A stretch of DNA of 64,000 nt, from positions 1-64,000 of the forward strand of contig NZ_WVIC01000023.1 of the NCBI RefSeq assembly GCF_009939295.1. Reading direction: 5' to 3'. Positions 42,361 to 52,071 of this stretch are shown here, piece after piece. The stretch comes from Petrachloros mirabilis ULC683. GTDB taxonomy: Bacteria > Cyanobacteriota > Cyanobacteriia > Thermosynechococcales > Thermosynechococcaceae. The notes beneath the pieces were generated by a model, which was not told the DNA's origin, did not search any database, and was given only the letters and a program-made list of their open reading frames with translations. The translations under genes and the position numbers were made by a program. The stretch's first letter is position 1. Each line of letters opens with the position of its first letter.

Positions 42361-43026
42361 TAGTCTTCCCTTCGCAATTTTTAGATATTAAGTTTGGTTA
42401 CCCCCCGTTGCAGCACTCCGTAGGAACACTGCCAAGTCTATTTTAGTATCATCCTACCGAACCGCGCTCATTGACATGACTCTTTTTAAAGATGCTTTAA
42501 GACCTTCAAGAAGGGTCACTCCAATAAAGCCTTGCCAAGCACTAACTCAAAAGTGACGATTGCTGAGCAGAAGTGGCGATAGTATTGAGACTGACACATC
42601 GTAGCTCACGAGCTCATCAATCTGCAAGAGTTGGATTATGTTTGCTCAGATCCCTCGGAGGGTTTTTGCCTAGAAGGCGCTATGCCACATGCCCGTGATC
42701 AGCCTCGAACAAAGACTTTTGTGCTTAGACAATAGAGCCGCTTGGATCAAAAAAATTATCTCTTGCCATAGACATGGGTTATCTCGCCTTTGACCTCGGG
42801 GTAAAGGCGAGCCTTCTAACTTAGCAAGTCAGCCCGATCACATCTTGGAAGTCGATGTTAGCCTAGACACAGTCCTTCTATAAACCTGTTGTGGCGAATC
42901 GAAGGGTTGTGTTGAAGCAGAGAGCGATGCCATGTATTAGGAACCAGCAAACTGTTAAGGTTTGGGGGGCATGTCAGTCGGTCTCAAGTCTTGTCCTGTT
43001 GCGTTCTTAACTTGTTAGAGGTCACG
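42361..43026. other. Long divergent intergenic region
   Basis: The 666-bp region between the divergent genes at 41752 and 43027 holds no credible gene. A hairpin CTCGCCTTT/AAAGGCGAG lies at 42783-42811 without a T-run. It likely contains promoters and 5' leaders for both genes; an upstream regulatory RNA cannot be excluded. Confidence 0.45.
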
Positions 43027-45354
43027 ATGAGAGCGGAAGAAGAGATTCAAGCTTTGTCTAGCCGGAAGTCATCGTTAGAGTTGCCCGAGTTTTTTGAGTA
43101 TGAACCGACTCAGGGTGATAGCTTTAGCCAACGGCGGGGTCTAAAGCTGGGGTCAGCTTGGCGATTTGTCCGTCGCAACATTTTTTTGATCGGGGGGATT
43201 ACTGCCCTGGTTTCAGGAATCATTGCTTATGCGGTGTTGAGCCAACCCTTACTGTATGCTGGGGAGTTTCAACTGCTGGTAGAACCCATGACATCTCAGG
43301 GACGCCGTACCGATCCAACGGTGCTATCTGGCAGCGAAACCTCGAGCACCGTGGAAGGGCTAGACTACCCAACGCTGCTGCGGGTGCTTAAAAGTCCTAG
43401 TGTGATGGCAGGCATCCTGCAGCAGATTCAAACGCGCTATCCCGATTTGTATTATGACGAGTTGATGAAGCATCTAGATGTCAACCGAGTTGGAGATGAC
43501 AGAAATCTCTTGGATCGCACCCGACTCCTGAGCATTACCTATGAGGACAATGATTTCCAGAAAATTATGTTTGTCTTGCAAGAGGTTTCTAAGGGTTATC
43601 TTCAGTTTGGGTTGGATGACCGTCGGACTCGAATTGGCGGTGGCGTGGCCTTTATTGAGGAGCAGTTGCCGGAGCTGCGTCAGCGCGTCAATGCCTTAGA
43701 AGGACAGATTCAAGAACTTAAGCAAGAGTATCGCATCAGTGATCCTGAGGTGGCTGGAGCCGCGCTGACGACTCAGGCACAACAGCTTGAGAATCAACGC
43801 ATGGAAACCCAAAAAGAGCTTCAGGCTCAAAGAGCGCTGTATGGCAATCTGCAAAATCAATTGGGTCTGTCTCCCCAAGATGCCCTTGCCGCCACCTCTC
43901 TTACGGAAAATCCACGTTATCAGGCATTACTGACCCAACTGAAGCAAATCGAAACCCAAATTGCCTCTGAGTCAGCCCAATTTACCGATGAGAACCCTGT
44001 AATTCAGACGTTGCGAGATCAGCAACGCAATTTGACTGCCCTGCTCAATCAAGAAACTCAGCGATTGGTGGGGTCGAGAGTAGAGGCTGCGGCTAGCGCT
44101 GCGGGAGGAGGAGACGCGTTTCAAAACTCTATTCAGCGATCTCTGAGCCAGCAAATGGTTGAGGCGCTCAATAATGTCCAGGTTTTAGAAGTGCGCAATC
44201 AAGCTGCGGCTCAGGCTGCTGCCAATGTCGATCGTCAACTCCAGCAGTTTCCTGAAATTCAGCGTCGTTACAACGACCTATCGCGCCAACTTGAGATTGC
44301 CACCACCACCCTTAACCAACTGTTGCTTCGTCGTGAAACGCTTCAAGTAGAATCTGCCCAGCGAGAAGTGCCCTGGCAAGTTGTTTCACAGCCCGGCATC
44401 CTCAGGGATGCAGATGGCAATCCAATTTTGCCTAAGCAAGATCGACGACGAAAACTGGCGCTGGGATTACTGGGTGGCTTTTTGCTCGGGTTGGGTGCTG
44501 CTCTCATGAAGGAGAAGCAACAAGATCGCTTTGCCAGCATCGAGGATGTGTTGGATGCCACAGCGGTTCCCCTTCTGGGGACGCTGCCGTTCAATGATGC
44601 CCTGAATGTGCTGGACACTTTGCCAACCCAAGAAACTGGGCTATCCTCACTCTCTGTCTGCGAGAGCCAACAAACTTTTTTCCGCTCAACAGAGGATCTG
44701 TATACGAAGCTGCGGTTTGTGGGTCAAGGTGCCTCAATTCGTTCTTTGGTGGTGGGTTCTGCGGTTGCCCGGGATGGAAAAACCACTATCTCGCTCTACT
44801 TGGCACGGGCGGCTGCCAGTATGGGACAGCGGGTGCTCATTGTGGATGCTGATATGACTTTGCCTCAACTCCATGTCCGACTGGGCATTCCGAACTTTGA
44901 GGGGCTGCGGGAGGTGTTAACCGAGAATTTAGACCCCAATCAACTGATTCAACGGTCGCCCTACGATGCCAATTTGTTTGTGTTGACGGCGGGGCAGGTG
45001 GCCTCCAATAGCCACAAGTTATTGGCATCTAATCAAATGCAGTATTTGATGGAGCAACTCCAAAGCACCTTTGACCTGGTGATTTATGATACGACTCATC
45101 TCCAAGGCCATACGGATGCCCAATTCTTATCTCTCCATGCCGATGGCCTGTTGCTGGTTGTGGGTATTGGCAAAACACGGCGTTCTGTATTCCTGAAGCG
45201 AATTGAGGAACTTCAGCGCAATGGCTTGCCCGTTCTGGGATTCGTGGCCAATTTTGCTGGGGCTTCTAGCAATCTGGCTCAACAGGATTTGTTTGAAGGC
45301 GCTATGGCGGATGAGATGGAGGATGACCTGGAAATGTTTAAGGTGACTTCCTGA
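43027..45354 (+). CDS. Wzc-like polysaccharide co-polymerase/tyrosine autokinase
   Basis: From ATG 43027 (MRAEEEIQALSSRKSSL) the protein is 775 residues. A Wzz domain spans two membrane helices (about 50-72 and 473-492) around a periplasmic coiled coil (200-450). The cytoplasmic kinase has Walker A VARDGKTTISLYLA (about 579-592), Walker A' VLIVDADMTLPQLH and Walker B FDLVIYDTTH. The Walker A is unusual, with RDGKTT in place of GEGKTT, and the C-terminus (DEMEDDLEMFKVTS) lacks the usual tyrosine cluster. It should control chain length or export of an exopolysaccharide. No wza or wzy gene is adjacent. Confidence 0.88.
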   Translation: MRAEEEIQALSSRKSSLELPEFFEYEPTQGDSFSQRRGLKLGSAWRFVRRNIFLIGGITALVSGIIAYAVLSQPLLYAGEFQLLVEPMTSQGRRTDPTVLSGSETSSTVEGLDYPTLLRVLKSPSVMAGILQQIQTRYPDLYYDELMKHLDVNRVGDDRNLLDRTRLLSITYEDNDFQKIMFVLQEVSKGYLQFGLDDRRTRIGGGVAFIEEQLPELRQRVNALEGQIQELKQEYRISDPEVAGAALTTQAQQLENQRMETQKELQAQRALYGNLQNQLGLSPQDALAATSLTENPRYQALLTQLKQIETQIASESAQFTDENPVIQTLRDQQRNLTALLNQETQRLVGSRVEAAASAAGGGDAFQNSIQRSLSQQMVEALNNVQVLEVRNQAAAQAAANVDRQLQQFPEIQRRYNDLSRQLEIATTTLNQLLLRRETLQVESAQREVPWQVVSQPGILRDADGNPILPKQDRRRKLALGLLGGFLLGLGAALMKEKQQDRFASIEDVLDATAVPLLGTLPFNDALNVLDTLPTQETGLSSLSVCESQQTFFRSTEDLYTKLRFVGQGASIRSLVVGSAVARDGKTTISLYLARAAASMGQRVLIVDADMTLPQLHVRLGIPNFEGLREVLTENLDPNQLIQRSPYDANLFVLTAGQVASNSHKLLASNQMQYLMEQLQSTFDLVIYDTTHLQGHTDAQFLSLHADGLLLVVGIGKTRRSVFLKRIEELQRNGLPVLGFVANFAGASSNLAQQDLFEGAMADEMEDDLEMFKVTS

Positions 45355-45420
45355 CTTCAGGGGCGTGGCTGTTAAACAGACTGGGTTGGGCAGAGGGGCT
45401 AAGAGGGCATCAGAGAAGGG

Positions 45421-48400
45421 TTAGGGTTTGGCTGTTGTGGGGCGCAACTGTAAGCCAATGACTTGGGTGTGGGTTCCCCGAGCTTGGGTGACGCCGATGG
45501 TGCGATCGGAGGCTTCAATCATGGGGCGACGCAGGCTGACGACCATAAACTGGGCTTGTTGCGCCTGTTTTTGAATCATTTGAGACAGGCGTTCAACGTT
45601 GGCTCCATCTAGGAACATATCCACTTCGTCAAAGGCGTAGAAGGGGGAGGGACGATACCGCTGCAGGGCAAAGATGAAGCTGAGGGCGGTGAGAGATTTT
45701 TCGCCGCCGGACATGGAGGCTAGGCGCTGGACGGGCTTGCCTTTGGGATGGGCAACTAGGTTTAATCCACCCTGAAAGGGGTCTTCAGGGTTTTCGAGCT
45801 GAAGATAGCCGTCGCCATCGGAGAGTTCGGCAAAGATGGTTTGGAAATTGGTGTTCACAGCGTCAAAGGCTTCGCGGAAGGCTTGCAGCCGCAGGGTGGT
45901 AAAGTTCTCAATTCGTAGCAGCAGTTCGGTGCGCTCTTGCTCTAGGGTGGTTAATTTCTGAGTCAGTTCGTCTAGGCGGGCTTGGGTGCGGTCATATTCT
46001 TCGATGGCCAGCATGTTGACGGGTTCTAGGGCTTGCATGCGTTTTTGCAGCGATCGCAGGGTCTGTTGCAGGGCCTCTAGGGTCAGATCGGTGGGCACCT
46101 CTGGCAGGGGTTGGGGCAGATCGGCGGCTTGAGCCTGGGCATCGCCCTGGAGTTGGCTGAGCTGGGCTTGCAGATGCTGTTGGCTTTCTTGCAGCTTTTG
46201 CTGTTGCCATACCTGTTCCTGGTGGGTGGTTTGGGCGGTGCGGAGCTGCTGCTCGACGCGATCGCGGGCTTGTTTTTCAGCCCCCAGGGTTTCTTCCAGA
46301 GCCGCCAAATCGGTACGGAGTTGCTCTAGGGCGGTTTGCAGGGTGTGCTGTTGGGTGGTGAGCTGAGTTTGTTGCTGTTGTCCTTGACAGTGTTGAGCTT
46401 CGCCAGATTCGAGTTCGGCTTGTCCTTGCTGGATGCGTTCTTCCAGAGTTTGCTGTTCTCGTTCTAGGACTTGAATGTGCTGCTGCACGGCGCGCAGGGC
46501 GTCCTGCTGCTGCTGCACGATGGCTTCCTGCTGCTGGATTTGGCTCTGGAGCTGTTGCCACTCCCCATGGGTCTGGGATTGCTCCAGTTCGGCGAGTTGC
46601 TGCCGCAGGTGGGCGAGTTGAGTTTCTTGGTGGGGCAATTCAGTTTGCAGAGTGTGCAGTCGTGCTTGGGCGGTGGTGACTTCCTGGTGGGTGGTTTGGT
46701 GCTGCTGCTGGGCGCGATCGCACTGCCCCGCCAAGCTGGCTACTTCGCGCTGGAGTTGTTCGGCGCTGAGCTGGGTTTCGCGGTGCTGTTGCCGACTGGT
46801 GGTGAGTGCCTGGGTTTGCTGCTTGAGGTTGGCTTCGGCGTCGCTGAGACGTTGCTCTAGTTGCCCGAGCAGGGTGTCAATATCCTGGAGACGGGACTTG
46901 AGGGCTTTGACCTCGGTGGATTCCCCAGCCGTGGCCGTGCCAAAGTGGAGCGTAGTTTGAGTGCTGCGACTGCCCCCGGTCATGGCTCCGGTGGATTCTA
47001 GCAGGTCGCCCTCTAGGGTGACCATGCGGTAGCGCCCTAGATGCTGACGGGCGGCTTGCAGGCTGCCAAAGACCACGGTGCTGCCAAAGACGTAGGCGAA
47101 AATATCCCGATAGCGAGGTTCAAACTCAATCAACGCCAGGGCATAATCAATGGCTCCCTCGGCGTGCAGGGGCGGCAAACTACGGGGGGGCTGGATTTTA
47201 TTCAGGGGTAAAAAGGTGGCTCGCCCAGCTCGTTCGCGCTTCAGCAGCTCAATACCAGCAGCGGCTACCTGATCGTCTTCTACCACCAGGTGCCCGAGCC
47301 GCGCACCGGCAGCAATTTCTAGGGCAGTTTGATACTCGGGGGCGACTTGCCCCAGCTCTGCCACCAAGCCACAGACACCCGCAAGCTTGGCTTTGAGGAT
47401 GACGCGGGTGGCATAGGTGCCCTGGGCTTCTTGTTGAGCCTGTTGTTGGGCTTCTAGTTTATCCAACTGGCGTTGTTGATCTCGTTGCTCCCGCAGCACA
47501 CGAGCCTGGGTTTCTTGCAGGGTTTTGAAGTTTTGCTCAGCAGTGGTGACGGCGGTGGCCAGGGCTTGTACTTGGGTTTGTTGCGTCTGCACCTGGGTCT
47601 GTATTTGGTTGAGTTGAGCCTCTTTGGCGGCCAAGTCTTGGTTGAGTTGCTGCTGATCGCTCTGATAACTTTGAGCCTGACGCTGCAACTGCTGCACCCG
47701 CTCTTGCAGTTGAGCCTGTTCGGCTCGCTGGGGTTCTAGGGTTTGCAAGAGGCTATTGAGGGCTTGGGTGAGCTGGGTCTGCTGTTGCACCCAGGCATTG
47801 GCGGTGGCTGCGATCGCGCCTGCCTGGGTACGGATGTCTTCTAAGGTCTGCTGGGCTTGCTGACACTGGGCTTGAGCTTGCTGCAAATCCTGGGTTTCTA
47901 GGGTGTGCTGCTGTTGAGCCAGGGTTGTCAGTTGGGCGCGATCGCGACCCATTTGCGCCTGAAGCTGCTGGATGCGTTCGGCTTGAGCCTGCTGGGCTTG
48001 TGCTAGAGCCGCTTGTTGCTGCTGACACTGACGCAGCTCCGTTTCATGGCGCACCATCTGTGCCTGAACCGCCAGATGTTCCTCTTCGCCCAGGGCTTTG
48101 ACCTTGGCATTGAGTTCCGCCAGGGTTGCACTGATCTGGGCGATTTCGTTGACTGAAACTTGAATTTGGGTGTGAAGTTCCGCCTCACGGGTCGCCTCAG
48201 ATGCCAATTGCTGCTGCTGCTGCTGAATCTGCTGATGCAGAGCCCGCAGAGCCAGAACGGCCTCCCAGGTGCTTTTGGCCTGGTACTCACTGCGCAGGGC
48301 TTGATATTTTTCAGCTTGGATGCGATCACGCGCCAGGCGATCGCGCTGCTCCAGCAGCTCTTGCTCCACAATCCGAAATCGATCTTCTTGATCCTTGACC

Positions 48401-49002
48401 GCATCTAGCTTGTCCCGAGCCTGGACGATTTTGCGGTCAAAGGCAGCCACTCCGGCCAATTCATCAATAATTTCCCGGCGCTGACGGGCATTCATAGAAA
48501 TGATGCTGGTGACATCCCCTTGCAGCACCACGTTATAGCCCTCTGGGTAGACCCGCAGTCGATTGAGCTGCTCATGGAGCTGCGTCAGGGTGCAGGGTTC
48601 ACCATTCATGGCGTAGGTGGAGGTGTAGGTGCCCTGCTTGGTCACCCGCAATCGTCGCGTTACCTGAAACTCTCGATCCGCAGGGACATCCTCCCCGTCG
48701 GCCAAGGTTTGATCGGCCTCCGGATCGGTGGCAAACTCCTCCAAATCAAAGGTGACGGTTACGCGGGTTTCTGCGATCGCATGTCCGCGTTTAATCTGGC
48801 TGTGATTGACCAGATCGGGCAGCCGATCTGCCCGCATCCCCTTGGAACCCGACAGCCCCAGGGCAAACAACAGGGCATCTAAAAGATTCGACTTTCCGGA
48901 ACCATTCGGCCCCGAAATGACAGTAAACCCTGGCAGCAATGGAATCGTCGTGGTGCTGCCAAAAGACTTAAAGTGCGCTAGCTCCAGTTGCTTAACGTAC
49001 AC
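45421..49002 (-). CDS. smc: Chromosome segregation protein SMC
   Basis: SMC dimers form condensin rings that compact and segregate DNA. With GTG at 49002 (VYVKQLELAHFKSFG) it is 1193 residues, typical. Walker A is SGPNGSGKSNLLDA (near 37-45), followed by a coiled coil rich in Gln, a hinge (about 510-680) with GAMTGGSRS, a second coiled coil, the signature SMSGGEKSLTAL and Walker B FYAFDEVDMFLDG. A TTG six codons earlier is an alternative start. The Gln-rich coils give many long antisense frames, which are not genes. Confidence 0.96.
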   Translation of the reverse strand: MYVKQLELAHFKSFGSTTTIPLLPGFTVISGPNGSGKSNLLDALLFALGLSGSKGMRADRLPDLVNHSQIKRGHAIAETRVTVTFDLEEFATDPEADQTLADGEDVPADREFQVTRRLRVTKQGTYTSTYAMNGEPCTLTQLHEQLNRLRVYPEGYNVVLQGDVTSIISMNARQRREIIDELAGVAAFDRKIVQARDKLDAVKDQEDRFRIVEQELLEQRDRLARDRIQAEKYQALRSEYQAKSTWEAVLALRALHQQIQQQQQQLASEATREAELHTQIQVSVNEIAQISATLAELNAKVKALGEEEHLAVQAQMVRHETELRQCQQQQAALAQAQQAQAERIQQLQAQMGRDRAQLTTLAQQQHTLETQDLQQAQAQCQQAQQTLEDIRTQAGAIAATANAWVQQQTQLTQALNSLLQTLEPQRAEQAQLQERVQQLQRQAQSYQSDQQQLNQDLAAKEAQLNQIQTQVQTQQTQVQALATAVTTAEQNFKTLQETQARVLREQRDQQRQLDKLEAQQQAQQEAQGTYATRVILKAKLAGVCGLVAELGQVAPEYQTALEIAAGARLGHLVVEDDQVAAAGIELLKRERAGRATFLPLNKIQPPRSLPPLHAEGAIDYALALIEFEPRYRDIFAYVFGSTVVFGSLQAARQHLGRYRMVTLEGDLLESTGAMTGGSRSTQTTLHFGTATAGESTEVKALKSRLQDIDTLLGQLEQRLSDAEANLKQQTQALTTSRQQHRETQLSAEQLQREVASLAGQCDRAQQQHQTTHQEVTTAQARLHTLQTELPHQETQLAHLRQQLAELEQSQTHGEWQQLQSQIQQQEAIVQQQQDALRAVQQHIQVLEREQQTLEERIQQGQAELESGEAQHCQGQQQQTQLTTQQHTLQTALEQLRTDLAALEETLGAEKQARDRVEQQLRTAQTTHQEQVWQQQKLQESQQHLQAQLSQLQGDAQAQAADLPQPLPEVPTDLTLEALQQTLRSLQKRMQALEPVNMLAIEEYDRTQARLDELTQKLTTLEQERTELLLRIENFTTLRLQAFREAFDAVNTNFQTIFAELSDGDGYLQLENPEDPFQGGLNLVAHPKGKPVQRLASMSGGEKSLTALSFIFALQRYRPSPFYAFDEVDMFLDGANVERLSQMIQKQAQQAQFMVVSLRRPMIEASDRTIGVTQARGTHTQVIGLQLRPTTAKP

Positions 49003-49079
49003 AAACGTTTCAGCCTGCAATTTAAGGGGTGGAATTCTCCACAGAGTAGCACGGACGTTTCAGTTTGCGGCAGCCTTTG

Positions 49080-49470
49080 TCAAGGTTCCGAACAATCTTG
49101 ATCAACGTGAGTTCGACAGCTCTCGTCTGCCCTCACCCCAACCCCTCTCCCAATCCTGGGAGAGGGGCTAAAACGTTGAATTTCTGCTCTGTTCCCCCTC
49201 TCCCAATGTTGGGAGAGGGGGCTAGGGGGTGAGGGCGGATAAGTCGTCGAACTCACGTTTGATCAGGTGTCTGAGGGTGCGATGGTCTACGACCGGGCTT
49301 TGCCCATCGCAGCAATTCCCAAATCGCAATCTCACAATCCGGAAACGCTGAGGGCGCGAGGATGTCTTGCTCCGAGAGCGTTTGCTGCACCCTATAGCCC
49401 GCCGGCTCCGGCTCCCGAAACACATGCAGGCATCGCTCCTGCACATCCAAAACCCAATGGTTATGCGGAG
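49080..49470 (-). pseudogene. 3' fragment of a Uma2-family gene, split by an element
   Basis: The frame HWVLDVQERCLHVFREPEPA and on to GRRPSHPQTPDQT matches the C-terminal third of the Uma2 gene at 51217, including downstream non-coding sequence (TAGCACGGACGTTTCAGTT). The first two thirds are absent. The 154-bp element at 49105-49258 splits the last codons. It is a decayed partial duplicate. Confidence 0.8.
49105..49258. mobile_element. 154-bp ACGTGAGTTCGAC miniature element, TTGATCA duplication
   Basis: Same ends and length as the copy at 40394. TTGATCA is present at 49098-49104 and 49259-49265. The paralogous sequence at 51234-51240 has a single TTGATCA with no element, so insertion into this copy is directly visible. 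Its core carries CTCTCCCAATCCTGGGAGAG and CTCTCCCAATGTTGGGAGAG. Confidence 0.88.
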
Positions 49471-49594
49471 TGTCTTTGTTCATAACTGATTTAGGATTGC
49501 TCTAGCAGCTGCGTGAGCCGCGCTATTTGACTCAATGCTAACCCTGCCAAAATCAAGGGTGCAGCAGACACGGGAGACAACACACTTGGGTCAA

Positions 49595-50986
49595 TTAACT
49601 CAGCTGATTTTTATAAATCACCCCATCTTTCATGATCACCAAAAAATTTCTTGCAGGGTCTTCAATCAACCGAATATTGGCCAGCGGGTCGCCGTTTACC
49701 AACAGCAAATCCGCAAGCGCTTCTGCTTGAACAACCCCCAACTTTCCGGGGTAAGGGTTGCGGGAGCCAGACAATGCCAGCAGTTCGGCATTCGTGCTGG
49801 TGGCCATTTTTAGCACCTCTGCTGGCGTGTACCAACGCACCAGCTTAGCCAGTTTTGCCCCCTGACGAGTGGCTCCTCGGGGGTTAAAAAGGTTGTCGCT
49901 GCCCCAGGCCGTTTTGATGTTGTACTGTTTCGCCAAATTGTACGCGTTGTCAGTGCCTGCGGACACCATCAACTGCTTAGCCCGGTTCTCAGACCCCTCT
50001 GGATAGGGGTTAGCATCCTCATCATCGAGAAATGGCTGCATACTCAACCAGACATCATTTTCAGCGATCATCCGAGCTGTTGCGTCATCGAGCAACTGGC
50101 CATGCTCAATGCTCTTCACCCCCGCCCGAATCGACTTTTGAATAGAGCGGGGAGTATAGGCATGAACCGCCACATAGGTGTTCCAGTCCTCGGCGGCGTC
50201 TACCGCTGCCTTCAGTTCTGCTTCGGTGTACTGGCTAACATCAAGGGGGTCATTGTCAGAGGCGACCCCACCCCCTGCGGCCAGCTTGATTTGGCTGGCG
50301 CCCATCATCAGTTGCTCGCGGGTGCGGCGCAGAACTTCGTCTACTCCATCGGCGATCGCCCCCACCCCAAACCTTTCCGCCAGACTTAGCTCTGAGGTCG
50401 GTGTGCGGGGCAAATCACTCATCTCCCGAAAGTCACCGTGGCCACTGGTCTGGGAAATCATCGCCCCCGAAGGCCAAATCCGTGGCCCCACGACGGTGCC
50501 TCGATCGATAGCCCGCTTTAGCTCAAATACTGGGCCCGCCAGATCTCGAACACTGGTAAACCCCCGCATCAGCATACCGGTGGCATTTTCCTGAGCCCGC
50601 TGAAACAGACGCTCCGGCGCAGTGGCAGCCGCGATCAGATCCTCCTGGGTACTCGTCTCCATGAAGAGGTGAGTGTGGACATCAATCAGACCTGGCATCA
50701 ACACCCGTCCTGCCCCGTTGAGCCGAGTGACGCTAATATCCGCTGGTATCGGCAACGGTCGGGTATCAATCGCCTGAATTTTGTTGCCAATCACCAGTAC
50801 GTTAGAAGGCGCACTCAGGGTGTTAGAGACACCATCAAAGATGCGCACATCCTCGAAGAGGACAGCCCCAGATTGAGAATTGCGATCAGGGGCAGGGTTC
50901 TGGGCAAAACTCACCTGGGTTATGAGGCCAAATAGCCCTAGCAGCAACGCTCCTAGGGCAAACAAATAGCGTGATCTTGTAGACAT
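49595..50986 (-). CDS. Secreted amidohydrolase family protein
   Basis: The 463-residue protein has a signal peptide (MSTRSRYLFALGALLLGLFG) and a metal-dependent TIM-barrel hydrolase domain: GRVLMPGLIDVHTHLF (HxH metal ligands near residue 102), TSVRDLAG, ISQTSGHGDF, SIEHGQLL and GSDNLFN. It resembles imidazolonepropionase-like or Xaa-Pro dipeptidase-like amidohydrolases (periplasmic). Substrate unknown. It lies between two direct copies of the Uma2 3' end, hinting at acquisition or duplication of the segment. Confidence 0.88.
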   Translation of the reverse strand: MSTRSRYLFALGALLLGLFGLITQVSFAQNPAPDRNSQSGAVLFEDVRIFDGVSNTLSAPSNVLVIGNKIQAIDTRPLPIPADISVTRLNGAGRVLMPGLIDVHTHLFMETSTQEDLIAAATAPERLFQRAQENATGMLMRGFTSVRDLAGPVFELKRAIDRGTVVGPRIWPSGAMISQTSGHGDFREMSDLPRTPTSELSLAERFGVGAIADGVDEVLRRTREQLMMGASQIKLAAGGGVASDNDPLDVSQYTEAELKAAVDAAEDWNTYVAVHAYTPRSIQKSIRAGVKSIEHGQLLDDATARMIAENDVWLSMQPFLDDEDANPYPEGSENRAKQLMVSAGTDNAYNLAKQYNIKTAWGSDNLFNPRGATRQGAKLAKLVRWYTPAEVLKMATSTNAELLALSGSRNPYPGKLGVVQAEALADLLLVNGDPLANIRLIEDPARNFLVIMKDGVIYKNQLS

Positions 50987-51216
50987 AAAGGATTTAGCGA
51001 TAATTCAGTGCAGATGGCTGCGACAGCCGGGGTTATGCTGAGTGTTTTTATTCACAACAATGTCATGGATTGTCCGAGTGGTCAATTCACCAAATCTCCT
51101 GAATCGTTCCGAGCTAAAGACTTATGGAGGTTGTCAAACATTTTGTCAACCTATCGGCGCATGAGGTTGAATTTTCCACGGAGTAGCACGGACGTTTCAG
51201 TTGGCGGCAGCCCTTG

Positions 51217-51849
51217 TCAATGTTCGACACAATCTTGATCAGGTTTCTGAGGGTGCGATGGTCTACGACCGGGCTTTGCCCATCGCAGAAACTCCCAAAT
51301 CGCAATCTCACAATCCGGAAACGCTAGGGGCGCGAGGGTGTCTTGCTCTGAGAGCGTTTGTTGCACCCCATAGCCCGTTTGCCCTGGCTCCCGAAAAACA
51401 TGCAGACATCGCTCCTGCACATCCAAAATCCAATACTCCCGAATGCCAGAGCGCCCGTAAACCGGCATCTTCAGATCCCGATCTCGCCGTAGGGTACTGT
51501 CTGCCACCTCAATCAGCCAAAAAATTTCCCCCGGTGTTGGATGGTGATCCTCATAGTCCAATGGGTCAATCTTTACCACCGCTACATCCGGTTCCGGTTC
51601 CGAAATATCGCTCAACTGCACCGGATCTTGAAACCGCAGCAGCGCCCGTCCCATCAGCAGCCGGGACAAAACCCGATCAATGCGGGTCACTGCCGCACTG
51701 TGTGCCGTCCCCTTCGCTGCCATGGTGTAGAGCTGTCCCTCAATCAATTCCACCCGCTCATCTGCCGCCAAAATTCCTGCATCTACCATGCGGTGATACT
51801 CTTTCACGCTGAGCGATCTCAGTTCTGCGGCGATCGTCATCGTCCCCAT
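51217..51849 (-). CDS. Uma2 family endonuclease (DUF820)
   Basis: The 210-residue protein has the DUF820 pattern: LSVKEYHRMVDAGILAADER, VELIEGQLYTMAAKG, the PD-(D/E)XK core SEPEPDVAVV and FWLIEVADSTLRRDRDLKMP, and IREYWILDVQERCLHVFREP. Such genes are multicopy in cyanobacteria; they are predicted nucleases of unclear role. A partial copy of its 3' end lies at 49080. An ATG at 51849 is used; a second Met follows at codon 4. Confidence 0.88.
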   Translation of the reverse strand: MGTMTIAAELRSLSVKEYHRMVDAGILAADERVELIEGQLYTMAAKGTAHSAAVTRIDRVLSRLLMGRALLRFQDPVQLSDISEPEPDVAVVKIDPLDYEDHHPTPGEIFWLIEVADSTLRRDRDLKMPVYGRSGIREYWILDVQERCLHVFREPGQTGYGVQQTLSEQDTLAPLAFPDCEIAIWEFLRWAKPGRRPSHPQKPDQDCVEH

Positions 51850-51917
51850 TCCCTCAGCCCTCGTTTCACTCTCCAGACAAGCAACCTTGCTCCAGAGATA
51901 TAAGTGTTCTTTATTCT

Positions 51918-52071
51918 ACGTGAGTTCGACAGCTCTCGTCTGCCCTCACCCCAACCCCTCTCCCAATGTTGGGAGAGGGGCTAAAACCTTGAATTTGTGC
52001 TCTGTTCCCCCTCTCCCAATGTTGGGAGAGGGGGCTAGGGGGTGAGGGCGGATAAGTCGTCGAACTCACGT
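51918..52071. mobile_element. 154-bp ACGTGAGTTCGAC miniature element without matching flanks
   Basis: Ends and length equal those of the copies at 40394 and 49105, but both hairpins here use the CAATGTTG loop. The 7-bp flanks TTATTCT and AATTGAA do not match. The element contributes the last codons of the minus-strand gene ending at 52035. Confidence 0.8.

Noticed and set aside
45800-48900. Many long open frames antisense to or in other frames of smc
   Set aside because: They are mirrors of the Gln-rich coiled-coil coding bias (CAG/CTG codons) and show no family features; the SMC frame is complete.
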